Shown here: one piece after another, positions 36,347 to 45,106 of the stretch
How the letters are laid out: every line of letters starts with the position of its first letter
Numbering within the stretch: the stretch's first letter is position 1
Assembly (NCBI RefSeq): GCF_900110135.1
Contig: NZ_FOCO01000008.1
Span: forward strand, 62,001 to 126,000
DNA: 64,000 bases
Direction: 5' to 3'
Source: Pseudorhodobacter antarcticus
GTDB lineage: Bacteria; Pseudomonadota; Alphaproteobacteria; Rhodobacterales; Rhodobacteraceae
Program-made: the position numbers and the translations under genes
The notes under the pieces: generated by a model
What the model saw: only the letters and a program-made list of their open reading frames with translations
Told to the model about the DNA's origin: nothing
Database searches by the model: none

Positions 36347-36998
36347 CCGCCTGTTCCTTTTGGGCGAAAATATCGGTGATGTTCAACACCAGATGGCGCA
36401 TGTGGCTCTCCACCTCGGCACTGACCAAGGTCACATCGCGCGTCATCAACCCTTTCACAATCGCCGCGTGCTGTTGCAACACACGGGCACGGTCGCTGCG
36501 CAGGCTGGCGGCCAAAAACCGGGGCCGCCACAGCCGCGCCATATAGGCGGCATGCGTATCAATCAGCGCATTGTTGTGCGACGCGGCGGTGATCAGTCGG
36601 TGAAACCGCATATCGACCTCAAAATAATCCACAGCGTCGGCGGTGTCCGAAATATCCAGCATTTTTTGGTGCAACGCCCGAATGTCCGCCAGCTCGCCTT
36701 CAGTCACGCAAGCGCAGGCCAACCGCGCGCCCAGTGATTCCAGCGTGTTCATCACGATCAGATCATCAGTGATCTCTTTCAACGTGGGGTCCGCCACCAC
36801 CGGGCTGCGCGACGGGCGCAGCGTCACCAACCCCTCGCTGGCCAAAATCCGAATGGCCTCGCGCAGCGGTGTGCGGCTGACCCCGCGCCCCACCGAATTA
36901 TCCCGCTCCTTGATCAGCGCGCCGGGGGGCAACACACCCAACAAAATATCGCGGCGCAGGCTGTCTGCAATTTCCTCGGCCAAGGGTCGTTCTGACAT
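36339..36998 (-). CDS. GntR-family (FadR/FCD type) transcriptional regulator
   Basis: A 219-residue repressor/activator. The winged helix (residues 5-70: EEIADSLRRDILLGVLPPGALIKE ... VSRTPLREAIRILASEGLVTLRPSR) is followed by an all-helical FCD ligand domain with the metal-binding pattern in YFEVDMRFHRLITAASHN and later LQQHAAIVKGL and VESHMRHL. It is divergent from the TRAP transporter genes; the shared region contains a perfect TTTGGTATACCAAA, a classic FadR-type operator shape (GT...AC). The same site recurs twice elsewhere in the window, so this protein probably controls a sugar-acid regulon. The inducer is unknown. Confidence 0.9.
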   Translation of the reverse strand: MSERPLAEEIADSLRRDILLGVLPPGALIKERDNSVGRGVSRTPLREAIRILASEGLVTLRPSRSPVVADPTLKEITDDLIVMNTLESLGARLACACVTEGELADIRALHQKMLDISDTADAVDYFEVDMRFHRLITAASHNNALIDTHAAYMARLWRPRFLAASLRSDRARVLQQHAAIVKGLMTRDVTLVSAEVESHMRHLVLNITDIFAQKEQAVS

Positions 36999-37106
36999 AT
37001 ACCGTCCAATTTCTTGCAGCCCATTCTAGGCCCTGTCGCGGTCCCATGGGCCCTGCACACTTCCCAACACATATCGCCAAACCAGATTAAAATGAAAAAC
37101 AAAAAA

Positions 37107-37120
37107 TTTGGTATACCAAA
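37107..37120. promoter_or_regulatory. Probable GntR/FCD operator, site 1
   Basis: TTTGGTATACCAAA is a perfect 14-bp palindrome between gntR and dctP. A half site, TTTGGTA, follows at 37131-37137. The palindrome is identical to 62532-62545 and shares TGGTATACCA with 47154-47163. Confidence 0.75.
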
Positions 37121-37162
37121 ACGGTTGCATTTTGGTACGACTGCTTTAGCGTTGGGTCAGGT

Positions 37163-37178
37163 GCGGGGAAAACCCCGC
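37163..37178 (+). promoter_or_regulatory. Leader hairpin before dctP
   Basis: GCGGGG-AAAA-CCCCGC, a stable tetraloop hairpin 51 bases before the dctP start and downstream of the operator. It may protect the mRNA 5' end or act in attenuation; no T run follows. Confidence 0.4.
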
Positions 37179-37228
37179 CCGGTCGCCGAAATGCGCCACG
37201 GCCATTCACAACCGTTCTGGGAGGAACC

Positions 37229-38236
37229 ATGAAATTTAGCACCTACCTTGTGCCAGCAGTCGTTGCAGCCAGCTTTGCTGTGCCCGCAAACGCTGAAATC
37301 CTGCGCATTCAAAACCATTACGCGCCAGAAACAGTCTCTGGCAAAATGATCCAGCAGTTCGTTGACGATGTCGAAGTGATGTCTGGCGGCACGCTGGATA
37401 TTGAAATGTTCTACTCCTCCTCCGTTGTCAAAACGGTGGAAACCTTTGATGCGGCCGCCACAGGCATCCTCGATTGCGACATGACCGGCGGCGCGTACCA
37501 GACCGGCAAAAACCCTGCGTTCCAGTTCGTGGGCGACATCATGGGCGGCTATGATACCCCATGGCAGCAATATGCGTGGCTGTACAACGGCGGGTTTGAA
37601 GCGGCCGACAACCTGTACGGCCAATACGGGATGAAACTGATTGGCTGGTCGATCTATGGCCTTGAATCTTTTGCCTCGACCAAGCCGATTGCAGGCATGG
37701 CCGATCTGAAGGGTTGGAAATTCCGTTCCCCCCCCGGTCTTGAAACCGAAATCTTTGCGTCCTTGGGTGCAAAGCCTGTCGTGATGGATTTCACCGAAAT
37801 CTTTACCGCGCTGGAAACCGGTATCATTGACGGCGCCGATGCGTCGGGCCTTGCCAACAACATGGGCATGGGCCTGTATGATATCGCCAAAAACGCGAAC
37901 TTCCCCGGCTTCCACTCCATGCCGTCGGACCACCTTGCGTGCAACAAAGCGAAATACGACAGCCTGTCCGAACAGCACAAGCGCATCCTGGAAGCGGCGA
38001 TGCAAAAGCTGTCCTTCCAAATCGCTTTGACATTTGAGGTGAAAAACCTCGAAGCCAAAGCAACGCTGGAGGCCCAAGGCGTTACCATTTCCGACTGGTC
38101 CGAAGAGGACCGCGCCGCATTCCGTGCCGCAGCACAGGCCGCATGGCAGGGTTGGGCGGAAAAAACACCAGAAGCCCGCGCGCTGGTCGACAGCCATATG
38201 GCCTTCTTGACCCAGCTTGGTCTGGTCAAAAAATAA
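37229..38236 (+). CDS. dctP: TRAP transporter solute-binding protein (DctP family)
   Basis: Periplasmic receptor of a TRAP (tripartite ATP-independent) importer, 335 residues. Signal peptide MKFSTYLVPAVVAASFAVPANA, then ILRIQNHYAPETVSGKM. The conserved core includes LKGWKFRSPPGLETEIFASLGAKPVVMDFTEIFTALETGIIDGADA, where Arg and the GxxDG run bind the carboxylate of the ligand. GGGAGG precedes the ATG. It heads the operon with two permease genes and sugar-acid enzymes, so a sugar acid such as a hexuronate or aldonate is the likely ligand (inference). Confidence 0.93.
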   Translation: MKFSTYLVPAVVAASFAVPANAEILRIQNHYAPETVSGKMIQQFVDDVEVMSGGTLDIEMFYSSSVVKTVETFDAAATGILDCDMTGGAYQTGKNPAFQFVGDIMGGYDTPWQQYAWLYNGGFEAADNLYGQYGMKLIGWSIYGLESFASTKPIAGMADLKGWKFRSPPGLETEIFASLGAKPVVMDFTEIFTALETGIIDGADASGLANNMGMGLYDIAKNANFPGFHSMPSDHLACNKAKYDSLSEQHKRILEAAMQKLSFQIALTFEVKNLEAKATLEAQGVTISDWSEEDRAAFRAAAQAAWQGWAEKTPEARALVDSHMAFLTQLGLVKK

Positions 38237-38349
38237 GGGGTTCGCCCTGATATATGGCGGCAGGCGGGGCAACCGGCCTGCCGCTTTTTGCGCCCCAAGC
38301 GGGGCGAGGCACCACCAGCCGCGAATTACCATCAGAACGGGGAAACACC

Positions 38350-39141
38350 ATGCGCGCATCCAGTGCCACACGCGAATTGCTTTGGCCTTTGGTCTTTATG
38401 GCCTCTGCCGGGTATCTGGCTTGGTACACGCCGCGCCTGATCATTTGGTGGGGCAACGCGTCTGACGCGATGATCAACCGTTTTCCTGTCGCAGGCGCGC
38501 CCGAATTTCTGGCCCTTGCCGCGTTCGTTTTGTCCCTGATTATGGGCCCCCTAACCATCCGCCCCACGGTGCAAGAGGGGACAAATCAAACCGTCTTTGA
38601 CCGCCTGTCCCTGTTCATGGGCCGCGTGACGATGTTGTTGATCGTGTCCCTCGTGCTGGTCATGTTCTATGAAGTGATCGCGCGCTATGTGTTTGAGGCG
38701 CCAACCCTTTGGGCGAATGAACTTTCTTTGTGGATGGCCGGCGCGATCTTTCTGTTTTCGGGCCTTTACGCCATGCAGCAACGATCGCACATCCGCATTT
38801 ACCTTTTGTATGACATGATGCCCCGCAATGTGCAGCGCCTCTGCGATACGTTTTCGGTCTCATTGATTGTTGGCTTTGCCTTCATCATGCTATGGGGCAG
38901 CTATAATGAGGCGCGCGATAAATTCCTGCGCTGGGAAACCTTTGGCACCGCGTTTGACCCGCCCATCCCCGCCACCATCAAACCTTTGTTGATCGTGTTC
39001 ATCTGCCTTGTGGCGCTGCAGGCGGTCGTGAACCTGATCTGCGATTGGAACAAAGACAAAGAGGTTCATTCGGTGGTGGATGAAGCCGAGATTGAAGAAT
39101 ACGTGCAGGAAATGGGCGAAAAGCTCAAGAAAAAGGGCTGA
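38350..39141 (+). CDS. dctQ: TRAP transporter small permease (DctQ family)
   Basis: A 263-residue inner-membrane subunit. Hydrophobic segments stand near residues 12-30, 55-75, 95-120, 135-155, 175-195 and 215-235, more than the four of the minimal family. The conserved DctQ region is MLLIVSLVLVMFYEVIARYVFEAPTLWANELSLWMAGAIFLF with the RYVF..P..W..E pattern. The start at 38350 has GGGGAAA upstream; an in-frame upstream extension lies in the leader. The C-terminus is charged (EEYVQEMGEKLKKKG). Confidence 0.9.
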   Translation: MRASSATRELLWPLVFMASAGYLAWYTPRLIIWWGNASDAMINRFPVAGAPEFLALAAFVLSLIMGPLTIRPTVQEGTNQTVFDRLSLFMGRVTMLLIVSLVLVMFYEVIARYVFEAPTLWANELSLWMAGAIFLFSGLYAMQQRSHIRIYLLYDMMPRNVQRLCDTFSVSLIVGFAFIMLWGSYNEARDKFLRWETFGTAFDPPIPATIKPLLIVFICLVALQAVVNLICDWNKDKEVHSVVDEAEIEEYVQEMGEKLKKKG

Positions 39142-39145
39142 TCAG

Positions 39146-40741
39146 ATGTTTGATATTTCCACCATTTCGCTGGTCCTCCTCCTCGCCATGCTGTTCCTTC
39201 TCGCCATCGGCATGCCGCTTGGCTTTGCCTCCGCAGCCCTTGCGGGGCTGGTGATGTTCATGAAGTTCGGGCCGGACTTTTTGTTCAGCAGCTTTGGCAC
39301 CGGCCCCCTCGGCATCTTGTCGCAACGCATCTACGGGTTGATGACGGATTATGTGCTCATATCAATTCCGCTGTTCATCTTTATGGCCAACTTGCTAGAG
39401 CGTTCTGGCATCGCGGGCCAAATGTATGACAGCCTCAACATCTGGCTGTCTCGCACCCGTGGTGGCATTGCGATTGTCACCTCGATCATGGCCGTGATCA
39501 TGGCCGCCATGTCAGGCATCATCGGCGGCGAAGTTGTGCTGCTGGGCCTTATCGCGCTGCCCCAGATGCTGAAACTCGGCTACAACCAAAACCTCGCCAT
39601 CGGGGTTATCTGCGCCTCCGGCTCGCTTGGCACCATGATCCCGCCGTCCATCGTGCTGATCATGTATGGCCTGATCACCGAAACCTCGATCAAGGCGCTG
39701 TTCACCGCGTCCTTTTTGCCCGGCTTCATGCTGGCCTCGTTTTTCATCATCTACATCATCATCCGCACGCAGCTGCACCCCGAAGATGCGCCTTTGCCGC
39801 CCGATGATCCGAACGACCCCAAAGGCCGCGAAAAAACCATGCTGTTCCTCACCTTCCTTGCCACACTTGCGGCGGGTATCGGGGCGGCGCTGTGGGTGCG
39901 CGTGGCGTTTTTCACCGTCACAGGCCAAAACCGCTTTATCCAAGGGGTGGATCCCATCGCCCTTGGTACGCCCGAATATGTCTGGAAACTGGGCGCGTTC
40001 GTACTGGCCAACGTGGCGCTGATCGTCTTTGTTTTTGGCATTAACCGCATGAAGGTTGCTTGGGGCATGGGCAAAGGTCTTGTCGCGCCCACGCTGGTGA
40101 TCGGTGTCGTTCTCGGCTCCATCTATGGCGGGATTACCGGGATTACTGAGGCGGCTGGCATGGGCGTTATCGCCGTGTTCGTCATCGCCGTGCTGCGCCG
40201 TGAAATGACCGGCAGCTTGCTGTGGGACAGCCTGAAACGCACGCTGAAATCCACGGGCACCATCATTTGGGTCACCATCGGGGCCACCGCCCTTGCGGGT
40301 GCTTATACCATCGCGGGCGGCCCCGATTACATCGCCAGCGCGATCATCGGGCTCGACGTGCCCGCCATGGGGATCATCCTTGTGATGATGCTGATCTTCC
40401 TTATCCTTGGCGCATTGATGGATTGGGTGGGCATTGTTTTGCTGGTCATGCCGGTGTTCCTACCCATCGTCCTAAAACTCCCGATTGAAGAAATTGGCCT
40501 CTTTGGCGAACTCAACCCCCGCCATGTCGCAATCTGGTTTGGGGTGGTGTTTTGCATGAACATGCAGGTGTCGTTCTTGTCGCCGCCCTTCGGCCCCGCC
40601 GCATTTTACCTGAAATCCGTGGCCCCGGCGCATATCTCGCTCACGGATATTTTCAAAGGCTTCTTGCCCTTCATCGGCATCCAGCTTTTGGCGCTCTCGG
40701 TCCTACTGATCTGGCCACCCATCGTCTCTGTCTTCCTTTAA
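39146..40741 (+). CDS. dctM: TRAP transporter large permease (DctM family)
   Basis: A 531-residue, roughly 12-14 segment membrane protein that drives solute uptake with the sodium gradient. Typical DctM runs are MLFLLAIGMPLGFASAALAGLVMF, YVLISIPLFIFMANLLERSGIAGQMYDSL and LAIGVICASGSLGTMIPPSIVLIMYG. A charged loop at about 215-235 is longer than in the shortest members. It begins 5 bases after dctQ. The upstream in-frame ATG at 39080 lies inside dctQ and is rejected. Confidence 0.95.
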   Translation: MFDISTISLVLLLAMLFLLAIGMPLGFASAALAGLVMFMKFGPDFLFSSFGTGPLGILSQRIYGLMTDYVLISIPLFIFMANLLERSGIAGQMYDSLNIWLSRTRGGIAIVTSIMAVIMAAMSGIIGGEVVLLGLIALPQMLKLGYNQNLAIGVICASGSLGTMIPPSIVLIMYGLITETSIKALFTASFLPGFMLASFFIIYIIIRTQLHPEDAPLPPDDPNDPKGREKTMLFLTFLATLAAGIGAALWVRVAFFTVTGQNRFIQGVDPIALGTPEYVWKLGAFVLANVALIVFVFGINRMKVAWGMGKGLVAPTLVIGVVLGSIYGGITGITEAAGMGVIAVFVIAVLRREMTGSLLWDSLKRTLKSTGTIIWVTIGATALAGAYTIAGGPDYIASAIIGLDVPAMGIILVMMLIFLILGALMDWVGIVLLVMPVFLPIVLKLPIEEIGLFGELNPRHVAIWFGVVFCMNMQVSFLSPPFGPAAFYLKSVAPAHISLTDIFKGFLPFIGIQLLALSVLLIWPPIVSVFL

Positions 40742-40756
40742 CCAAAAGGGTCACCC

Positions 40757-41698
40757 ATGCTTTCCCCTACCCAAATCCAGCAGTTTGAAACCACCGGATA
40801 TCTGGTCGTCGATAACGTGCTGGATGCGGACAGGCTGGCGGCGATCAAGGCCGAATACAGCGTTTTGATGGACCACCTTTATGCCAATTGGCACGGGGTG
40901 GGCCGCGTGCCGGATGGCGCAAACCTTGATTTTTGGGGCAAACTGCTGGCCGCCTACAGCGCGGGCTGCGATTGGTTCCAACCAATGGATATCTCGCTGC
41001 CCGGCGAACAAATCCAACTCGATACGCCGTTCCATTTTGGCCCCGCCGTGTTCGATATGGTCACCAACCCGCGCCTTTTGGACATGGTGGAACAGCTTAT
41101 CGGCCCCGAAATCACCTCCAACCCCATCCAGCACGTCCGCATCAAACCGCCCAGCACCACCCTGCGCGACACCGAAATCCGCGCCCACATCACCACCACC
41201 GACTGGCACCAAGACCGCGCCGTGGCACTGGAGGTGGCGGATCAAACCCAAATGGTCACTGTCTGGTTGGCGATCACCGATGCCACGCTGGAAAACGGCT
41301 GTTTGCAGGTGCTGCCGGGCAAGGTGGGCATGCTGCCCCATTGCCCCAAAACTCAAACCGCCATCGCGGACGGTTTCATCGACCCCGCCCGTGCGCAACC
41401 GCTGCCGGTCAAGGCCGGGGGTGCGGTGATCTTTCATCCCCTCACGCCCCACGCCTCGCTTGCCAACCAAACCGACGGATTTCGCTGGTCGTTCGATCTG
41501 CGCTATAACGTGACGGGCCAAAACACCGGGCGCAGCCATTTCCCCGACTTTATCGCCCGCAGCCGCACGAGCCCAAGCGCCGAACTTCATGACTGGCAAG
41601 CATGGGCGCAGATGTGGCACGCTGCCCGCACCCGCCTTGCCACCGCCCCCCAAACCCCCATCCACCGCTGGCACGCCAACAGCCCCGCCTGCGCCTAA
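40757..41698 (+). CDS. PhyH-family non-heme iron oxygenase in the TRAP operon
   Basis: A 313-residue enzyme with the Fe(II)/2-oxoglutarate oxygenase fold. The iron ligands are His151 and Asp153 (TTDWHQDRAV) and His232 (LTPHASLAN), with Arg243 (DGFRWSFDLRYN) to hold the co-substrate. AAAGGG lies 8 bases upstream. It is placed between the TRAP transporter and a UxaA-type dehydratase, an unusual companion for sugar-acid enzymes, and may hydroxylate or demethylate the imported compound before it joins the pathway (inference). It is not close in sequence to the other PhyH protein in the window. Confidence 0.88.
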   Translation: MLSPTQIQQFETTGYLVVDNVLDADRLAAIKAEYSVLMDHLYANWHGVGRVPDGANLDFWGKLLAAYSAGCDWFQPMDISLPGEQIQLDTPFHFGPAVFDMVTNPRLLDMVEQLIGPEITSNPIQHVRIKPPSTTLRDTEIRAHITTTDWHQDRAVALEVADQTQMVTVWLAITDATLENGCLQVLPGKVGMLPHCPKTQTAIADGFIDPARAQPLPVKAGGAVIFHPLTPHASLANQTDGFRWSFDLRYNVTGQNTGRSHFPDFIARSRTSPSAELHDWQAWAQMWHAARTRLATAPQTPIHRWHANSPACA

Positions 41699-41710
41699 CT
41701 GGAATACCCC

Positions 41711-43198
41711 ATGACCCCGATAATCCTTGATGCCACTGACAACGTTGCCACCGCCACCCGCAGCCTGAAACCTGGCGAAGATGGCGCAACCCAGCCCATC
41801 CCCCGCGGCCACAAACTGGCGCGCGTGGCGATTGCCAAGGGGGATGCCGTGCGCAAATACGCGCAAATCATCGGCTATGCGGCAGCGGATATCGCGGCGG
41901 GCGACCACATCCACACCCACAACCTCGACTTTCGTGCCGTTGATCAAGATTATGCGTTTGGCACCAACCTGCGCCCCGTTGCCCCCGCCAAACCCGATCA
42001 TTTCCGGGGCTACCGCCGCGCCACGGGCCGCGTGGGCACCCGCAATTATATCGCTGTCCTCACTTCCGTGAACTGTTCTGCCACCGCCGCGCATCGCATC
42101 GCCGATCACTTCACCCCCGAACGTCTTGCCGCCTATCCCAATGTGGATGGGGTGGTGGCGTTCGCCCACGGTACAGGCTGTGCGATGGGCGGCAATGGCG
42201 AAGGGTTTGAGGCGCTGCAACGCGTCCTGTGGGGCTATGCCCGCAACCCCAATATCGGCGGCGTGGTGCTGGTGGGCCTTGGCTGCGAAATGATGCAAAT
42301 CGACTGGCTGATCGAAAGCTATGGCCTCAAACCCGGCCCCTTGTTCCAATCCATGAACATCCAAGATGTCGCGGGCCTGCGCCGCACCATTGATCTGGGC
42401 ATTGAAAAAGTCGCCGCCATGCTGCCCGTGGTCAACGCCTTTGAGCGGGAGGATTGCCCCGCGTCCGAGCTGATGGTCGCCCTGCAATGCGGCGGGTCTG
42501 ATGCCATGTCGGGCATCACTGCCAACCCCGCGCTGGGCTATGCCTGCGATCTCTTGGTGGCCCAAGGCGGCACAGGTGTGCTGGCCGAAACGCCCGAGAT
42601 TTACGGCGCCGAACATCTGCTGACCCAACGCGCCGCCACCCCCGCCATCGGCGAAAAACTATTGGGCCTGATAAAGTGGTGGGAGGATTATACGCTGCGC
42701 AACAAAGGCAGCATGGACAACAACCCCAGCCCCGGCAATAAAACCGGCGGCCTTACCACCATCCTCGAAAAATCGCTGGGGGCGGCGTCCAAAGGCGGCA
42801 CCACGCCCCTGAACGGCGTCTATAAATACGCCGAACCCGTCACCGCGCGCGGGTTCACTTTCATGGACAGCCCCGGCTACGACCCCGCATCCGTCACCGG
42901 GCAAATCGCCTCTGGCTGCAACCTTGTGGTGTTTACCACCGGGCGTGGCTCGGCCTTCGGGGCAAAACCGTCGCCCTCGCTGAAGGTTGCCACCAACACC
43001 GAAATGTTCACCCGGATGGAGGCGGACATGGACATCAACGCAGGCACCATCCTGTCGCACGGCAAAACGGTGGAACAGGTCGGCCGCGAGATCTATGACA
43101 TGCTGCTGGCCGTGGCATCGGGCCAACAAACGAAATCCGAGGCCGAAGGGCTGGGCGATTACGAATTTGTGCCGTGGCAAATTGGTGCGGTGATGTGA
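41711..43198 (+). CDS. UxaA-family sugar-acid dehydratase (altronate/galactarate dehydratase type)
   Basis: A 495-residue dehydratase forming a 2-keto-3-deoxy acid. The N-terminal SAF domain (residues 1-95: HKLARVAIAKGDAVRKYAQIIGYA) is fused to the catalytic domain: GYRRATGRVGTRNYIAVLTSVNCSATAA, FAHGTGCAMG, LVGLGCEMMQ, VALQCGGSDAMSGITANPALG and FTTGRGSAFGAKPSPSLKVATN. Conserved cysteines would bind iron. This is the full-length UxaA architecture. The exact acid (altronate, galactarate or a shorter aldonate) cannot be decided. Confidence 0.92.
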   Translation: MTPIILDATDNVATATRSLKPGEDGATQPIPRGHKLARVAIAKGDAVRKYAQIIGYAAADIAAGDHIHTHNLDFRAVDQDYAFGTNLRPVAPAKPDHFRGYRRATGRVGTRNYIAVLTSVNCSATAAHRIADHFTPERLAAYPNVDGVVAFAHGTGCAMGGNGEGFEALQRVLWGYARNPNIGGVVLVGLGCEMMQIDWLIESYGLKPGPLFQSMNIQDVAGLRRTIDLGIEKVAAMLPVVNAFEREDCPASELMVALQCGGSDAMSGITANPALGYACDLLVAQGGTGVLAETPEIYGAEHLLTQRAATPAIGEKLLGLIKWWEDYTLRNKGSMDNNPSPGNKTGGLTTILEKSLGAASKGGTTPLNGVYKYAEPVTARGFTFMDSPGYDPASVTGQIASGCNLVVFTTGRGSAFGAKPSPSLKVATNTEMFTRMEADMDINAGTILSHGKTVEQVGREIYDMLLAVASGQQTKSEAEGLGDYEFVPWQIGAVM

Positions 43199-43211
43199 AA
43201 AAGGACAAATA

Positions 43212-44180
43212 ATGCGGGTATTGATCACAGGCGGCGGCGGATTTTTGGGCCAAAAACTGGCCCGCGCGCTGGGCACCACAGGCCAGTTGCGCGGCCAACC
43301 CATCACGCAGCTTACGCTGGCCGACCTTGCCGCCCCCGCGCCGCTAACCCTGCCGTTCCCCGCCACAAACACCGCTTGCAACATCACCGACCCCGCCGAT
43401 GTGCAAACCCTTATGGCGCAGCCCTTCGACGTCATCTTCCACCTCGCCGCCATCGTGTCCGGCCAAGCCGAGGCTGATTTTGACCTAGGCCTCAACGTCA
43501 ACCTTTTCGGCACCTTGAACCTGCTGCAAGCCGCCCGCACCCACGCAAACGCCCCCGTGGTCGTCTACGCCTCCTCTATCGCCGCCCATGGCGGAGAGGA
43601 GCCTGCGCATATCGTCGACGGGGTGGAGTTGAACCCACAAACCTCCTACGGCACGCAAAAGGTGATGGGGGAATTGCTGCTGAACGACATGACCCGGCGT
43701 GGCATGGTCGATGGGCGCGGGTTGCGCCTGCCCACCGTCACCATCCGCCCCGGTCGCGCCAACGCCGCCGCATCCAGCTTTATGTCGTCCATTTTCCGCG
43801 ACACGCTGCAAGGCGAAACCTCCAACTGCCCGGTCGCCCCCGATTACCCGATCTATCACACCGCCCCCCGCACCGTGGTCGCCAACCTTATCCACGCCGC
43901 CAACCTAAATTGCGCGGATTTCGGCACCAACCGCTGCATCAACCTGCCGGGCCGCAGTGACACTGTGGCGCAAATGATCGCCGCCATGACTGATGTGACA
44001 GGCCCCGATGCCGAAAACCGCATCACATGGCACCCCGATGCAGCGGTGCAAACAATCGTTAAAGGCTGGCGCGGCCATTGCACCCCCACCAAGGCGCTGG
44101 CACTGGGGTTCGCCCAAGACGCGTCATTCGCCGATACCGTGCGCTGGTTTCTGGCCGATGACATCGCAAAGGCCCCCTGA
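43212..44180 (+). CDS. NAD-dependent epimerase/dehydratase family dehydrogenase, DenD-like (D-erythronate dehydrogenase type)
   Basis: A 322-residue extended SDR. The NAD loop is MRVLITGGGGFLGQKLARAL; the catalytic pair is in TSYGTQKVMGE with a preceding VVYASSIAAHGG. The family that includes D-erythronate 4-phosphate-free dehydrogenase DenD has this start and the RPGRANAAASSFMSSIFRDTLQG motif. DenD oxidises D-erythronate to 2-oxo-tetronate, which kinase OtnK and later enzymes then use; those genes are not in view. AAGGAC precedes the ATG. The next gene's start overlaps its stop (TGATG). Confidence 0.82.
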   Translation: MRVLITGGGGFLGQKLARALGTTGQLRGQPITQLTLADLAAPAPLTLPFPATNTACNITDPADVQTLMAQPFDVIFHLAAIVSGQAEADFDLGLNVNLFGTLNLLQAARTHANAPVVVYASSIAAHGGEEPAHIVDGVELNPQTSYGTQKVMGELLLNDMTRRGMVDGRGLRLPTVTIRPGRANAAASSFMSSIFRDTLQGETSNCPVAPDYPIYHTAPRTVVANLIHAANLNCADFGTNRCINLPGRSDTVAQMIAAMTDVTGPDAENRITWHPDAAVQTIVKGWRGHCTPTKALALGFAQDASFADTVRWFLADDIAKAP

Positions 44181-45094
44181 TGCAGCCCAAAGCCCGCGAA
44201 GATAACCCGATGCTGGGCCTAGGCCTAATGTGTGCGGCGCTGGCGATGTTCACCTCCATCGATACGTCCGCCAAATGGCTTATTCTGTCGGGCCTGCCCA
44301 TCTTGCAGGTGGTTTTCGTGCGCTACGCCGGGCATTTCATCGCCTCCAGCCTTGCCTTCATCCCACGCGAAGGGATAGAGGCGTTTCAGTCCAACGCGCC
44401 CCGCCTGCAACTGCTGCGCGCGGTTGTGCTGCTTGCCAGCACCGTGTTCAATTTTGCGGCGCTAAAATATCTGCCCATCACCATCACCACCGCGATCTAT
44501 TTCGCGTCCCCCATCATCATTACCATCCTGTCCGTGCTGTTCTTGGGCGAACGCATCGGTGCGCGCCGGGTCGCGGCCATTCTGGTCGGTTTCGCCGGGG
44601 TCATGGTGGTGGTCCAACCGTGGGGCGCTGCCTTTCACCCGGCCATGGCCCTATCGCTCTGCGGTCTTTTATGCGCCGCGACCTATTTTGTCATCACGCG
44701 GCGTTTGGCAGGGGTGGAAAGCAATTCCACCAGCCAACTTTGGGCCTCTGGCCTTGCCACACTGGTGCTGGCCCCGTTCGGCGTGATGGTCTGGGTCTGG
44801 CCACAAACCGGCACCGAATGGGCCGTGCTGTGCATGATCGGGGTGTTTGGGGCTGCGGGCCACGGCATCGCGGTAGCCGCCCACCGCTTTGCCGATGCGT
44901 CCAGCTTGGCCCCCATGACCTATATCCAAGTGATCTATGCCACCGCGTCCGGCTTTTTCATCTTTGGCAATCTGCCGACATGGGTCACCGCGTTCGGCAC
45001 CACGATCATCATCGCATCGGGCGTCTATATCTGGCGGCGCGAACGCGCGCTGATGCTGCAACGGCGGCGGGTCGAAGCCGCCGCACTGACCTGA
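44180..45094 (+). CDS. EamA/DMT-family membrane transporter
   Basis: A 304-residue protein with ten predicted membrane segments in two EamA repeats, for example LGLMCAALAMFTSIDTSAKW, VVFVRYAGHFIAS, AALKYLPITITTAIYFASPIIITILS and FADASSLAPMTYIQVIYATASGFFIF. DMT carriers move metabolites, often outward. It is coupled to the preceding dehydrogenase gene by a 1-base overlap and followed 12 bases later by another dehydrogenase, so it belongs to the operon; its cargo is unknown. Confidence 0.9.
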   Translation: MQPKAREDNPMLGLGLMCAALAMFTSIDTSAKWLILSGLPILQVVFVRYAGHFIASSLAFIPREGIEAFQSNAPRLQLLRAVVLLASTVFNFAALKYLPITITTAIYFASPIIITILSVLFLGERIGARRVAAILVGFAGVMVVVQPWGAAFHPAMALSLCGLLCAATYFVITRRLAGVESNSTSQLWASGLATLVLAPFGVMVWVWPQTGTEWAVLCMIGVFGAAGHGIAVAAHRFADASSLAPMTYIQVIYATASGFFIFGNLPTWVTAFGTTIIIASGVYIWRRERALMLQRRRVEAAALT

Positions 45095-45106
45095 AAGAGG
45101 GACACC

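Noticed and set aside
40751-42628. Minus-strand open frame of 625 codons
   Set aside because: It is antisense to the PhyH and UxaA-type genes, has no ribosome site or recognisable domain, and is explained by GC-biased codon positions.
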